Source: JAGDXO01 sp964541025
GTDB taxonomy: Archaea; Thermoplasmatota; Thermoplasmata; Thermoplasmatales; GCA-001856825
Direction: 5' to 3'
Length of the DNA: 48,075 bases
NCBI GenBank assembly: GCA_964541025.1
Contig: CAZIOW010000010.1
Coordinates: 1-48,075 of the forward strand
Numbering within the stretch: the stretch's first letter is position 1; every line of letters begins with the position of its first letter. Shown here piece by piece: positions 23,478 to 33,036 of this stretch. The notes beneath the pieces were generated by a model, which was not told where the DNA came from, did no database searches, and was given only the letters and a program-made list of their open reading frames with translations. A program made the position numbers and the translations under genes.

Positions 23478-25681
23478 TGCTTCACCTCTTTTCCCTTGTA
23501 TTTGAATATCGCAAGAGGAAAATTGTCAACAGAACATATTTCATCTGTTGGAATAATCTCAATATTCTGAGGAATCGATAAGGTTACAGTGCATCTGGGA
23601 TAATTGCTACATCCTATGAATTTGGTCCCCATCCTACTTCTTCTGAGTATGAGATTTCCCCCATCGGACGGGCATTTGCCAAAATTTTCCCTACTGGAGT
23701 TGTATTTGCATTTCGGGTCCACACATCTCAATTCTGGTTTCTGTCCTTTTCTTATAACTCTTATCAAAAATAATCCACATTCTGGGCACTTCTCATCAGT
23801 TATTTCAATTTTGCCGGTCCTCGGAAGGAAATAAAAGAAATCATTGGCTGGTCCAACGCATTTGATAAATCTGTAGTTCTTCCCGTTATCTATTATAAGG
23901 TCTGATCCGCATTTGGGGCAATTCCCAACCTTTCTCTCTTTCTTAAGTGTTTCATTGAATTTCTCACCTATCTTCCCAGCTTTATTGAGCAGATCATCAA
24001 TGAGTTTATCAAGCATCAATCTGCTGTCCTGGATAACTTCTTCCTTCTCCTTCTTGCCTGAAGCTATAAGATCCATTTCACTCTCAAGTCTCGCTGTCAT
24101 CTCAGGCTTGACAATATCAACCGAATTGAGCAGGAGAGATTCTACAAGGGCCATTCCCAATGGCTTGACTATAATTGGATTTCCCTCGATAAAACCCCTA
24201 TCATAAAGTTTCTGAATAATATCATGCCTGGTGCTTTTTGTGCCAAGCATGAGTTTTTCCATTTTTTCAACGAGAGCCCCCTGAGAATACCTTGGAGGAG
24301 GAGTTGTCTGCCTTGTATCGATTAAAGCATCATCGTAATTGAATTCAGCATCTTTAAAAAGATCTGGGTCTTCCTTTTCCTGGTAATAAACAAAGGGGTA
24401 GTATTTCATCCACCCCTCTTTCACAAGAGCCGAGGAAGTGTAAATGAATTCAAGGCCACTTGATTCAACTGTATAATTTTTTTCATTCGCTACTCCATTT
24501 TCTGCAAGTGTTGCAAGGAATCTCCTTGCAATCAGGTCATAGATCCTGAAATAATCACCTTTAAGTTCATCCTTCCTGATAGGTGCCACTGGATATATTG
24601 GAGGATGATCTGTAGTCTCAACTTTTCCCCTTGAGGGAACGAGTTTACTCTCCCTAATTAAGCTCTGAATCTCCTTCTTAAGGTAAGAATTCCCTAGGGC
24701 AGAGAGTACATTTTTTGTGCTTATGGTCCTTGGGTAGACCGTATTGTCCGTCCTTGGATATGAAATCTTACCCTGCTGGTATAGCGTTTCTGCTATCCCC
24801 ATGGCTTTCTCGACGGAAATGCCCATCTTGTTTGCCTCTTTGAGAAATTCAGTTGTTGAGAAAGGTATCGGTCTGTAAATTGTTCTCTCTTTATCCTCAA
24901 CATTTTTTACCCTGGCATTTTTCTGAGATCTCGTTCTTTTAAGAAGATCGTTAGCCTCCTTCTCGTCCTTTATAGGATTTTCCTTATATGTGAATCTTAA
25001 ACCTCTGTAAAGTAGATAAAGCTCATAATATGTTTCAGGGATGAAATCTCGAATCTCAATTTCCCTTTCAACCAGGATTCCCAGTGTAGGACTCTGAACT
25101 CTGCCAACTGAAATGAACTCCTTTCCCAGCCTCTTTGTTTCAATGCTGAAAAATCTAGTAAGTATAGCTCCCCATATGAGGTCTATGACCTGTCTTGATT
25201 CAGCCGAACCAGCAAGATTATAATCTACTTCAGATAGATTGTTGAAAGAATCCAGCAGTTCAGATTTTGTAAGTGCGCTGAATTTTGCCCTCTTTACTCC
25301 GTCTTCCCTTTCCATTATTTTAAGCGCTTCAACCCCTATAAGTTCACCCTCCCTATCATAATCAGTTGCTATTATCACTAAGTCGGCTTCCGAAGAGAGT
25401 CTCCTGAGAACGTTGTCTATGCCCTTTATCTTAATTTTCTCTACAGGTTTCTCATAGACCATCTCCTTCAATTTATCAAGCTTCCAGTTGTTGTACTTTT
25501 CTGGAAAGTCTATTTCAATAATATGACCTCGCAATGGTAATACAGAATAATGATTATTATCCTTCTCGAAATTCAATACGTATCCAGAACCAATCTTTTC
25601 CCTTTTCACAGAAGAATCTGCCAGAGAAGAGGCTATCCTTATCGCAGCACTCGTTTTTTCTGCTATAATAACTGCCTTCAC
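23432..25681 (-). CDS. topA: DNA topoisomerase I, type IA
   Basis: 749 residues. It relaxes negative supercoils by a 5'-phosphotyrosyl strand break. The N-terminal TOPRIM domain has VIIAEKTSAAIRIA, LPLRGHI and VIIATDYDREGELIGVEAL (DxDxE-type metal site near residue 108). The active Tyr lies in GKISYPRTDNTVYP near residue 307. The C-terminal third has at least three four-cysteine zinc ribbons (CPKCGSDL, CPECGLFL with CVDPKCKY, CPSDGGNL with CSNYPRC, and a final C-x-C pair), as in archaeal and bacterial TopA. A TATA-like TTTTAATA about 26 bases before the ATG suggests a leaderless message. Confidence 0.96.
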   Translation of the reverse strand: MKAVIIAEKTSAAIRIASSLADSSVKREKIGSGYVLNFEKDNNHYSVLPLRGHIIEIDFPEKYNNWKLDKLKEMVYEKPVEKIKIKGIDNVLRRLSSEADLVIIATDYDREGELIGVEALKIMEREDGVKRAKFSALTKSELLDSFNNLSEVDYNLAGSAESRQVIDLIWGAILTRFFSIETKRLGKEFISVGRVQSPTLGILVEREIEIRDFIPETYYELYLLYRGLRFTYKENPIKDEKEANDLLKRTRSQKNARVKNVEDKERTIYRPIPFSTTEFLKEANKMGISVEKAMGIAETLYQQGKISYPRTDNTVYPRTISTKNVLSALGNSYLKKEIQSLIRESKLVPSRGKVETTDHPPIYPVAPIRKDELKGDYFRIYDLIARRFLATLAENGVANEKNYTVESSGLEFIYTSSALVKEGWMKYYPFVYYQEKEDPDLFKDAEFNYDDALIDTRQTTPPPRYSQGALVEKMEKLMLGTKSTRHDIIQKLYDRGFIEGNPIIVKPLGMALVESLLLNSVDIVKPEMTARLESEMDLIASGKKEKEEVIQDSRLMLDKLIDDLLNKAGKIGEKFNETLKKERKVGNCPKCGSDLIIDNGKNYRFIKCVGPANDFFYFLPRTGKIEITDEKCPECGLFLIRVIRKGQKPELRCVDPKCKYNSSRENFGKCPSDGGNLILRRSRMGTKFIGCSNYPRCTVTLSIPQNIEIIPTDEICSVDNFPLAIFKYKGKEVKQCLNPKCPSRRGTGD

Positions 25682-25807
25682 TGATGCGCTATACTTTTGA
25701 ATTATTAAAATCTGATGTGTTATCTAACGGACTTGATTCTTGCATATTATCTCCAAAATTAAAAAATGTTGCATTAATTTTTTATACGATGGATATCATA
25801 TGAAATC

Positions 25808-26569
25808 ATGTCAAGGTTGGAAGGAAAAGTGGTTCTAATAACTGGAGGGTCAAAGGGAATAGGAAGGGATATTGCACTAAAATTCAGGGAGGAAGGAGCA
25901 AATGTTGTAATCACATACAATAGCAGCAGGGAAATGGCAGCAGATCTTGAAAAGGAAGGAATAATGAAGGTTAAATGTGATGTTACGAAGAGAAATGAAG
26001 TTAAGCAGGCAATAAATTTCTTGCAAGGGGAATTTGGAAGAATGGACATCCTTGTGAACAATGCTGGCATCATGCTGAATATGCCATTTGAGGAATTTGA
26101 TGAAAATAAGGTCAGGAAAATGATAGATACAAATGTAATGGGCGTTATATACGCAACACTAGAATCACTGAACCTATTAAAAATCTCTAGAGGAAAAATA
26201 ATCAACATTGCATCAAACGCAGGAATAGGAACTGCATTAAGTAATACCACATTTTATTCAATGACCAAAGCATCAGTGATAAATCTCACAAAGAGGATGG
26301 CCTTTGATTTTTCAAAATATGGCATAAGGGTAAACAGCATAGCTCCCGGGTGGATTGAAACAGACCTGACTACATATGCAAGGACACCTGAGGAAACAGC
26401 AATGATCAAGAATTTTCTTGAAAAGAGCACAACTATAGGGAGATATGGAAAAGTGGAAGATGTTTCAAAGGTAGCAGTATTCCTGGCATCTGATGACTCA
26501 AATTACATGAATGGCCAGGTACTGCTGGTTGACGGCGGAAGAACAGATTATCTGGCTCACTCGATATAG
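25808..26569 (+). CDS. Short-chain dehydrogenase/reductase
   Basis: 253 residues, classical SDR fold. The N-terminal LITGGSKGIGRDIA (residues 9-22) is the TGxxxGxG cofactor motif, followed by NNAG (near 81). INIASNAGIG and FYSMTKAS supply the catalytic Ser, Tyr and Lys; the Ser-Tyr spacing is one residue longer than in FabG. RVNSIAPGWIETDLT and NGQVLLVDGG close the domain. The basic residues after the second strand are few, so NAD or NADP preference is unclear. Substrate unknown; sugar (aldohexose) or 3-oxoacyl dehydrogenases are common archaeal assignments. A TATA-like TTTTTTATA lies about 28 bases upstream. One base separates it from the antiporter gene. Confidence 0.9.
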   Translation: MSRLEGKVVLITGGSKGIGRDIALKFREEGANVVITYNSSREMAADLEKEGIMKVKCDVTKRNEVKQAINFLQGEFGRMDILVNNAGIMLNMPFEEFDENKVRKMIDTNVMGVIYATLESLNLLKISRGKIINIASNAGIGTALSNTTFYSMTKASVINLTKRMAFDFSKYGIRVNSIAPGWIETDLTTYARTPEETAMIKNFLEKSTTIGRYGKVEDVSKVAVFLASDDSNYMNGQVLLVDGGRTDYLAHSI

Positions 26570-26570
26570 A

Positions 26571-27737
26571 ATGGACTTTATTACAGATATTCTAATTATA
26601 TTATTCTCCTCCACTCTTCTTGGAGAGGTTGCTCACAGGCTGGGAACAGAGAGGGTAGTTGGCCAACTGATATCCGGTATAATCATAGGCCCAGCTGTTC
26701 TCAATGCAGTGCAGATCAACAGTCAGATCAATGCAATAGAGGATGTCTCAATATTCTTCATAGTTCTTCTGATAGGGATAGAGGTAACAACAGATTTATT
26801 CACTAAGAATATAAAGCATTCACTTCTTCTATCGCTTAGTTCCTTTGTTATTCCAATGCTTGCCATTCTCCTGTTTTCTTTCTCAATACTCCATATGACA
26901 GTTATTGGTTCACTAGTAATTGCCCTGTCTGTTTCTGTTCCATCAATTTCCATAGTTTCTGTGCTTGTTATGCAAAATAATCTGACAAATGAAAGAGATG
27001 GGCAGATTGTGCTTCTTACAGTTGTGCTGGTTGATATGTTCTCTTTCATTCTTATTGGGTCCATAGGAGGAACAATATCCTATACAGCATTCGTACTTCT
27101 AATAGTGTTTCTGATTCTATTGTTAATATTTGTAGCAGACAGACTCCTTATACATTACAAGATAAGCCTTGATTCAATACTTTTGAAAAATATAAGAAGA
27201 GTGGATGAGCTGGCAATGTCTGTCATCATACTCTTTGCCCTTGTCATTTCTTCTCTATTCAATGACCTGAACATCAGTTTTATACTCGGTGCATTCTTTG
27301 CAGGTATACTTATAAGGAGGGAATTTCTGGGCAATGAAATTTTCAATTCCCTCACAACCTCGCTTAGAATTCTCAATAACACATTTTTTATTCCAATATT
27401 TTTCAGCATAGCTGGTTCAATAAAATCACTGCCAAATCCACTTGGAATTACAGTTGTAATTTCAATCATAGGAATAGATCTTGCAGTATCATTATATCTA
27501 GACCATCTGGTACTGAAAAAGGTGATAGTGCCTAATAATGTATGGAAAACCACAGGAATAATGGGTGGCAGGGGTGCGGTGGGAATAGTAATCGCTACTT
27601 ACTCTCTTTCAAGAGGTTTTATAGATCAGTCCACATATTCCATAATAATACTTGCAACAATAGTAATATCAATAATCGCATCGTCCCTCATAAAGGTCAA
27701 AATATCCTCTAATGATAAAGTGACTCCCTCTCCCTAA
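26571..27737 (+). CDS. Cation/proton antiporter, CPA2 (NapA/KefB-like)
   Basis: 388 residues with about 12 hydrophobic helices. The N-terminal LLGEVAHRLGTERVVGQLISGIIIGP is the CPA2 signature helix pair. FILGAFFAGILIRR corresponds to helix 8, FFIPIFFSIAGSIKS to the conserved F-x-P-x-F-F block, and GGRGAVGIVIATYSL to the C-terminal inhibitor-like helix. No TrkA-N domain follows. It should exchange Na+ or K+ for protons, of evident use in an acid habitat. The start ATG follows the SDR stop by one base; longer readings run into the SDR gene in another frame. It overlaps the convergent radical SAM gene by 29 bases. Confidence 0.9.
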   Translation: MDFITDILIILFSSTLLGEVAHRLGTERVVGQLISGIIIGPAVLNAVQINSQINAIEDVSIFFIVLLIGIEVTTDLFTKNIKHSLLLSLSSFVIPMLAILLFSFSILHMTVIGSLVIALSVSVPSISIVSVLVMQNNLTNERDGQIVLLTVVLVDMFSFILIGSIGGTISYTAFVLLIVFLILLLIFVADRLLIHYKISLDSILLKNIRRVDELAMSVIILFALVISSLFNDLNISFILGAFFAGILIRREFLGNEIFNSLTTSLRILNNTFFIPIFFSIAGSIKSLPNPLGITVVISIIGIDLAVSLYLDHLVLKKVIVPNNVWKTTGIMGGRGAVGIVIATYSLSRGFIDQSTYSIIILATIVISIIASSLIKVKISSNDKVTPSP

Positions 27738-28659
27738 AATTTCTTAGGAAAAAATAATGACCATTAAATAGAACTTTAACTATTTTCTTTTCTTCAATCA
27801 TTTTCTCTATTGTTCCATAATTCATTCCGTATTTTCTCAGAAATTTATCCATTGAATCGTCCCTAATCGGATGAACAGATGTGATTGACAGTACGTCCAT
27901 TTCAAAATTTCCCGTTGAGTAAAACTCGCCCATTTCAGCGCCAGTCAGGAACTCAACTTTTCCCACAACCTCTGAAAATGCCTGATATGCCTTGTTGAGG
28001 ATATCCTCTTTAGGTGGAGTTGCCCATTTTTCCGGAGTAGGGCGAATAGGAACAGAAATGTAGGATTCTGATGGATTCACCATTTTCAGAAATTCAGCTA
28101 TGTCATAAATTTCATTTTCATAATCTATGCCACTTATCATCATGGTTTCAGTGATAAGTTTTCCCCCATATTCTGATGAAAAGTCCAAAATTCCACTTTT
28201 AATGGACTCAAGCCTGAGCCTTGGATCAGGAGCGTTAATCTTTTTCCATACTGAATCTGAAACTGCATCTATCTTCAGGGAAACAAGATCAAAATTCTTC
28301 AAATCCTCCCTGACATCTTTCAAATACAAAAGAGAAGAATTAGTAATTATTGCTATTGGAATATCCAGACCTTTCAAAAGATTTGCTTCTCTTCCAAGAT
28401 TTACATCAAGGGTCGGTTCACCGTCCGGAACAAATGTTATGAAATCTATGTTATCTCTTCCAGTACTCTCTACCTTTGATCTTGCCTCTGAGAATATTTC
28501 TTCAGGTGGATAATATTTCTTCCTTTCTACCTGGAAATTTGTAGTTTTTCCAAGCTGGCAGTACGAACAACTGTATGAACATAGCTTATTGGGGATATTA
28601 TTAACTCCAAGGCTTTTCCCAAGTCTTCTAGATGGCACTGGCCCAAACAATAGATCCAT
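27709..28659 (-). CDS. Radical SAM protein, COG0731 family
   Basis: 316 residues. The N-terminus MDLLFGPVPSRRLGKSLG followed by CSYSCSYCQLGK (Cys 27, 31, 34: CxxxCxxC binding the radical-SAM 4Fe-4S cluster) is diagnostic of COG0731. FVPDGEPTLD is the glycine-rich SAM contact and PIAIITNSSLL a core strand. A C-terminal extension (about residues 235-316) looks like a winged-helix (KFLRKYGMNYGTIEKMIEE). COG0731 is related to the tRNA wybutosine enzyme Tyw1, but this shorter form is not Tyw1 and its reaction is not known. Monocistronic and convergent with the antiporter. Confidence 0.88.
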   Translation of the reverse strand: MDLLFGPVPSRRLGKSLGVNNIPNKLCSYSCSYCQLGKTTNFQVERKKYYPPEEIFSEARSKVESTGRDNIDFITFVPDGEPTLDVNLGREANLLKGLDIPIAIITNSSLLYLKDVREDLKNFDLVSLKIDAVSDSVWKKINAPDPRLRLESIKSGILDFSSEYGGKLITETMMISGIDYENEIYDIAEFLKMVNPSESYISVPIRPTPEKWATPPKEDILNKAYQAFSEVVGKVEFLTGAEMGEFYSTGNFEMDVLSITSVHPIRDDSMDKFLRKYGMNYGTIEKMIEEKKIVKVLFNGHYFFLRNFRERESLYH

Positions 28660-28699
28660 TATTTAAATAATGAAGGAATAGTTAATACGCTTTTTCTAT

Positions 28700-29134
28700 T
28701 TATTTGTGGGAAACTACCTTCTCCATGATTTCTATGATATCATCGAAATCCTTCATCAGTCTCTCTAATTCCTCTTCACTCAGCCTGGAAAACAATTTAC
28801 TGAAATTCTTGTTGAATGAATCCTTCATTGTATTATATTTTTCCTTCCCTTTATCTGTGACTGTGACCAATATTGTTCTTCTGTCTTTACCCCTCGATCT
28901 TGTGACCAGACCTTTTGACTCAAGTGAATCAACAGTGAATGTTATAAGCGTATTTGAGAAACCGGTGAGTTCAGAAAGTTTACCGAGTGTCATTTCATTC
29001 TCTGAATTAATCTTAAGAAAAACAACGGCATCAGTGAGAGTCATATCGTTGTCTTCAAGTGCTGCCGACCTGTGAATTATTGCCATGATTTTCTTGACCT
29101 TGAAATATTTTTCAATCAAATTATTTACTTCCAT
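28700..29134 (-). CDS. MarR-family transcriptional regulator
   Basis: 144 residues: N-terminal dimer helices, then a winged helix with TLGKLSELTGFSNTLITFTV (recognition region), DSLESKGLVTRSRGKDRRTI (the wing with the D-R-R-T phrase typical of MarR) and VTDKGKEK, then C-terminal helices. It starts inside the last codons of the MFS pump (14-base overlap), so the pump and regulator are coexpressed. The usual role would be ligand-relieved repression of the pump operon. Any operator would lie in the pump promoter (about 30825-30860), which is AT-rich; no convincing dyad is clear. Confidence 0.92.
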   Translation of the reverse strand: MEVNNLIEKYFKVKKIMAIIHRSAALEDNDMTLTDAVVFLKINSENEMTLGKLSELTGFSNTLITFTVDSLESKGLVTRSRGKDRRTILVTVTDKGKEKYNTMKDSFNKNFSKLFSRLSEEELERLMKDFDDIIEIMEKVVSHK

Positions 29135-30824
29135 CTGGGACCTCCCCTATCTCTTTGGTGGTTTCATTAACACCATGTTCTTCATGCACATAACGTTCAC
29201 CCATCAAAGCTGAAAACACTGCACCTAGTATTGATAGAGCAAGCGCTATATAAATGGAATACGAAAGACCTACCATGAATGAAGGTCCTATAACCTTTGG
29301 GAAAAACGTGCTGGACTCAAGGGCAGCAAGTGTTGAAGGAGACAAAGTTGAAAGCAGCTGGGATGGAATTACTGAAATGGGATTCACCCCCAAGAATGCG
29401 CCGAAAAGAGCACCAGAAGGAGGTATGTTTGATAATCTTAGAGCCAGCTGGTATGGAACACCTATCGCAGTTGCGCTGCTGATCATTGCTGATGGAAGCT
29501 TCTGAGAGAAGATTGTGATTGTTATTGAGAAGAATATTGCCATGGATATCGTGGACGAGACGTTGTTTATTGTCATTCTCATACCGTTTGCCGAAGCCCT
29601 GTCCTTTGAAGCCACCGCATTCATAATGGCCGTGGTGTTTGGTGCTGCAAACAGACCTCCGCCGATACCTATCAGGAATATTATGAGTTCGAATTGAATT
29701 GCATTGAAATTGTATGGGAGGAGAGTCAGTAGGAACAGACCAATTGATGTAACAATCATTCCGCTAGTTGCGAATATTCTTGCCCCGTATTTATCCGTAA
29801 GTGCACCACCTATTGGTCCGAATATAACCATTCCCAGCAGCATGGGCAACATGTAAATTCCTGCCCAGAATGGAGTCTGAGTATATGAAAAACCATGGAG
29901 GGGCAGATATATTCCCTGCAGCCATATTATCACGAGAAACATTACTGCTCCTCTTCCCAAAGATGATAATAGAAGGCTCAAATTTCCATAGGCAAACGGT
30001 CTGATCCTGAATAGGGAAAGATTGAAGAGTGGGCCCTTGACCCTCCTCTCAATGAATACAAAGGCAATCAGGAATATGATCCCAACTATAAATGAGGCTA
30101 TAACGTATGGGGAACCCCATCCCATCTGAGAGTTTCCATAAGGTTCAAGGGTATAAGTAAAACCGAGTGAAATCAAAATGAGGGAAAGTGCCAGGCTTAC
30201 ATTTCCCCATATATCCATATGGACCTTCTGTTTTTCTGCAGTTTCCTTGAGTTTGAATATTGACCAAATTGTACCTGCGATTGCAAACGGTATGTTAACT
30301 ATGAACACCAGATGCCAGTCATATCCTGAGAGGAATCCACCGAGAATTAATCCAAGGAGGGAACCGACTATGAATGAAATCTGGTTAATTCCCATTGCCT
30401 TTCCCCTCTCATAGATGGGGAAGGCATCAGTCAAAAGAGCTGTACTATTGACCATCAGAAATCCAGCACCTACAGCCTGTACCATCCTGAAGACTATGAG
30501 CATCAGTGCACCATTGTTTCCAGAATTACCAGGGACAATTGAAAGCAAGACAGATGCGATTGTGAATATAATGAAACCCCAGGTATACATTCTTGCCCTT
30601 CCATAAAGGTCAGAAACCCTTCCAAAGGTTACAAGTATAGAAGCGAGTACTATGCTATACCCCATTAATATCCATAGAAGGTATACAAATTCTCCAGGAG
30701 CGAATGGATTTATATTCAAGCCCCTGAAAATGCTAGGGAGAGTGATCATAACAATGTTCATATTTATAGAAGCCATTAAGGCTCCAAGCATTGTATTAGT
30801 TAGTACTGTGTACTTGTATTGCAT
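29121..30824 (-). CDS. MFS multidrug efflux transporter, DHA2 (EmrB/QacA) type
   Basis: 567 residues with about 14 membrane helices. Motif A appears as VTFGRVSDLYGRARMY after helix 2 (about residues 66-81) and motif C-like glycine/proline-rich helix 5 follows (GSLLGLILGGFLSG). GGALTDKYGARIF is the second-half motif A. DHA2 pumps export drugs, dyes or acids in exchange for protons. The ATG at 30824 is preferred over a GTG two codons earlier. A TATA-like TTTATATAAA lies about 20-30 bases before it. The downstream MarR gene overlaps its end, giving an inducible export unit. Confidence 0.92.
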   Translation of the reverse strand: MQYKYTVLTNTMLGALMASINMNIVMITLPSIFRGLNINPFAPGEFVYLLWILMGYSIVLASILVTFGRVSDLYGRARMYTWGFIIFTIASVLLSIVPGNSGNNGALMLIVFRMVQAVGAGFLMVNSTALLTDAFPIYERGKAMGINQISFIVGSLLGLILGGFLSGYDWHLVFIVNIPFAIAGTIWSIFKLKETAEKQKVHMDIWGNVSLALSLILISLGFTYTLEPYGNSQMGWGSPYVIASFIVGIIFLIAFVFIERRVKGPLFNLSLFRIRPFAYGNLSLLLSSLGRGAVMFLVIIWLQGIYLPLHGFSYTQTPFWAGIYMLPMLLGMVIFGPIGGALTDKYGARIFATSGMIVTSIGLFLLTLLPYNFNAIQFELIIFLIGIGGGLFAAPNTTAIMNAVASKDRASANGMRMTINNVSSTISMAIFFSITITIFSQKLPSAMISSATAIGVPYQLALRLSNIPPSGALFGAFLGVNPISVIPSQLLSTLSPSTLAALESSTFFPKVIGPSFMVGLSYSIYIALALSILGAVFSALMGERYVHEEHGVNETTKEIGEVPDGSK

Positions 30825-30937
30825 TGTCACGTAAGTTATTTTTTATATAAATATTTTAGTTCTAAAAATGGATTATTTGGAAAATCAATTAATAGCGGTA
30901 AAAGATTATCTGTTATTTCATAAAGAGAGATGAAAAG

Positions 30938-31801
30938 ATGAAAACATGTCCTGTCTGCGGGTATAATAATCCTGATGATGCAGTGTTCTGTGAGAGATGT
31001 GGGTCTATGATCAATCAGACATTCTCTTCCAGCCCTGCCATAAATAATCAGGGACCTATTACTTTTCAATCATTTGATTCAGTAACTCAGGATGCCCTTT
31101 CTTCTCTGAAGAATGCACTCTTCTGGATATTTTTAGGAATGATATTAGCAATTATTCCATTTGTTGATTTCGCCGGAATCATAATTTTACTGATAGGTGC
31201 CATTAAATTAATAATAGCTCTTAAAAAGGTGAGCAAAACCTCTCTGCCCTCGGCAAACAGGATGAAGAGGGCAAGGGACTGGTTAATTGTTAATTTTGTG
31301 ATGGAAATCATACTGGTAGTCACGACGATATTATCCATGGCAATGATTCTTATTCCTGCGTATGTATCAATAACCTCTTCGGCAAGTACAGCTATGAACA
31401 ATTCTACCATTTCGAACATCAGTAAATCAGCCCTTTCAGGTACTTTGTTCTCTTCGTTTTTTTTGGTTATTTTAATCTTGGAAATAATAGCAATTGTTTC
31501 CGGTTTCGCGTTCTATTTCTCTCTTGGTGAAGGTCTGAAATCTCTTGGAAATGATATAAAGAAGGAAAAGGTCATAAAAGGAGGAAAGAGGATCATTACT
31601 GGAACAGTTCTTCTGTTAATTGGTGTGCTTGCCAGTGTTGTTTTAATGGGCGGCTTGATAATCTCTATCGTCAATAGTCACAATGTATCATTGGCAGTAG
31701 CAGATACCATCCTTATAACACTTACAATCCCTGGATTTATCGCAATAGCAGCCTACATAATATCACTCATTGGGATATACGATGCATACTCAGGTCTTTA
31801 A
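30938..31801 (+). CDS. Zinc-ribbon membrane protein (DUF973-like)
   Basis: 287 residues. The first 22 residues form a zinc ribbon, CPVCG at 4-8 and CERCG at 18-22. After a Ser/Asn-rich linker come about five hydrophobic helices (near residues 63-92, 110-137, 165-193, 220-245 and 260-285). This layout resembles the archaeal DUF973 proteins, whose function is not known, and the match is by appearance only. A GAGATG purine stretch nine bases upstream acts as ribosome site. It is divergent from the MFS pump over 113 bases and has no obvious operon partner. Confidence 0.8.
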   Translation: MKTCPVCGYNNPDDAVFCERCGSMINQTFSSSPAINNQGPITFQSFDSVTQDALSSLKNALFWIFLGMILAIIPFVDFAGIIILLIGAIKLIIALKKVSKTSLPSANRMKRARDWLIVNFVMEIILVVTTILSMAMILIPAYVSITSSASTAMNNSTISNISKSALSGTLFSSFFLVILILEIIAIVSGFAFYFSLGEGLKSLGNDIKKEKVIKGGKRIITGTVLLLIGVLASVVLMGGLIISIVNSHNVSLAVADTILITLTIPGFIAIAAYIISLIGIYDAYSGL

Positions 31802-31868
31802 TTCTCTCTCCTATACAATTTCTTTTTGAAATATGCAATATTTATAAGATTAAATGGTATCTAAAGAT

Positions 31869-32612
31869 ATGTGTAGATTACTGGCAGTATCTGGAGATTT
31901 TTCAGAAGATTTTTTCAAAATTTTCAAATCCATACAGGATGCTGCGTCTTTTGACAAACATTTGAAAGAGTTATACGGGAATGAAATAAATCCAAATCAT
32001 CCAGATGGATGGGGTTTTGTTAATTTCAATGGAGAATTAATAAATTATCAGAAATTCAGGGATCCAATCTATGAAGCATCGCCACCTTCAATACGAAACG
32101 GAAATATAATGATTCATGCGAGAAAAGCTTCGAAGGGACAGCCACTAGGTGCCCTGAATGCTCATCCGTTCCATAGATCATTTAAGAATTCTGAAATATT
32201 CATGGTTCACAATGGAGGAGTTAAAAAGGAGTTGTTGAAAGTGAAGGAGATAAATGCAGAGACTCATACGGATACTGAAACATTCCTCTTTTCAATCAAG
32301 GATAAGGGAGAGATAGTTCAATCATTGAAGGAGGCTCTAAGGATGGTCGATTATAAGCAGTTAATGTCAGGAGCTTTGAATCTCGCAATAATGAATATTG
32401 ACAGATCTGGAATTTCTCGAATGTTTGCATATTCTGATTATTCCAAGGAGAGTGAATACATAAAATTATATTTCGTTAAATCCGAAAGATGGGCAGGCAT
32501 TTTCTCATCCACAGTAGTTGAATCCAAATTCTTCCCTTCACACGATGGCAAGGAAGTTATAAAAAGGAAACAGTTGTATGAGATAGGCAAAAACGGAATA
32601 ATGGAAGTTTGA
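31869..32612 (+). CDS. Class II glutamine amidotransferase (YafJ/DUF-type)
   Basis: 247 residues. The protein must begin MCRLLAV so that Cys 2 becomes the N-terminal nucleophile after Met removal. This and a TATA-like TTTATAAG centred about 25 bases upstream fix the start at 31869, although the frame is open to an ATG at 31854. Further Ntn-hydrolase features are HPDGWGFV (near 50), IMIHARKAS (near 82), NAHPFH and FMVHNGGV (near 112), and DTETFL. There is no fused synthase domain, so it is a stand-alone glutaminase of the YafJ group. The acceptor of the ammonia is unknown. Confidence 0.9.
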   Translation: MCRLLAVSGDFSEDFFKIFKSIQDAASFDKHLKELYGNEINPNHPDGWGFVNFNGELINYQKFRDPIYEASPPSIRNGNIMIHARKASKGQPLGALNAHPFHRSFKNSEIFMVHNGGVKKELLKVKEINAETHTDTETFLFSIKDKGEIVQSLKEALRMVDYKQLMSGALNLAIMNIDRSGISRMFAYSDYSKESEYIKLYFVKSERWAGIFSSTVVESKFFPSHDGKEVIKRKQLYEIGKNGIMEV

Positions 32613-32674
32613 CCAACATCGATAAAACCCAAATTTCAAGCATTTATGAAAATGGTTATTTTAATGCAATATCA

Positions 32675-32749
32675 TGGGGTCGATCGGATTTGGACCGACG
32701 ACCTCCCGGTTATCAGCCGGGTGCTCTGACCAATCTAAGCTACGACCCC
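32675..32749 (-). tRNA. tRNA-Ile (anticodon GAU)
   Basis: A complete 75-base cloverleaf. The acceptor stem is GGGGTCG (5' at 32749) with CGACCCC and discriminator A (3' at 32675). The D stem is GCTT/GAGC, the anticodon stem CCCGG/CCGGG with loop CTGATAA, and the T stem GTCGG/CCGAT with loop TCCAAAT. The anticodon GAT reads ATC and ATT isoleucine codons. No intron and no encoded CCA. A TATA-like TTAATATTTT lies about 25-30 bases upstream (about 32771-32781). Confidence 0.97.
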
Positions 32750-32819
32750 CTTCTCTTCCATAATTATGCAAAATATTAATCTTTATCGATTGAAAATGAA
32801 AGAAATAAAATAAAATAAA

Positions 32820-32960
32820 TTAAGCTTCCTGTGAAATTTCCTGGATCTCCTTGAGTATGTTTTTTGCAATCTTCCCTACTTCATTTTCAGATTCGCTAAG
32901 CAGCTCCACGTCCTCAAGGGTGTGATTCTGCATCCATTCAACTACATTTTTCTTTGGCAT
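32820..32960 (-). CDS. Small acidic hypothetical protein, 46 residues
   Basis: 46 codons from ATG 32960 to TAA 32820-32822. The protein starts MPKKNVVEWMQNHTLEDVEL and continues with a helical acidic part (ENEVGKIAKNILKEIQEI). It is likely two amphipathic helices, soluble. A strong TATA-like TATATATA at 32990-32998 is about 30-38 bases before the start, and codon use matches neighbouring genes. It sits between the tRNA and the M1 aminopeptidase with its own promoter. I do not know its function; it is small enough to be skipped by standard gene finding. Confidence 0.68.
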   Translation of the reverse strand: MPKKNVVEWMQNHTLEDVELLSESENEVGKIAKNILKEIQEISQEA

Positions 32961-33036
32961 ATGACATCTGTATGATAATTGTCAGACGAATATATATACT
33001 TTTCCAATATAAATAGTAAAATTATTATAAAATTAG

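Noticed and set aside
31854..31868. Upstream ATG for the class II amidotransferase
   Set aside because: Starting there would bury the nucleophile Cys internally; the enzyme needs it at position 2, and the TATA box spacing fits 31869.
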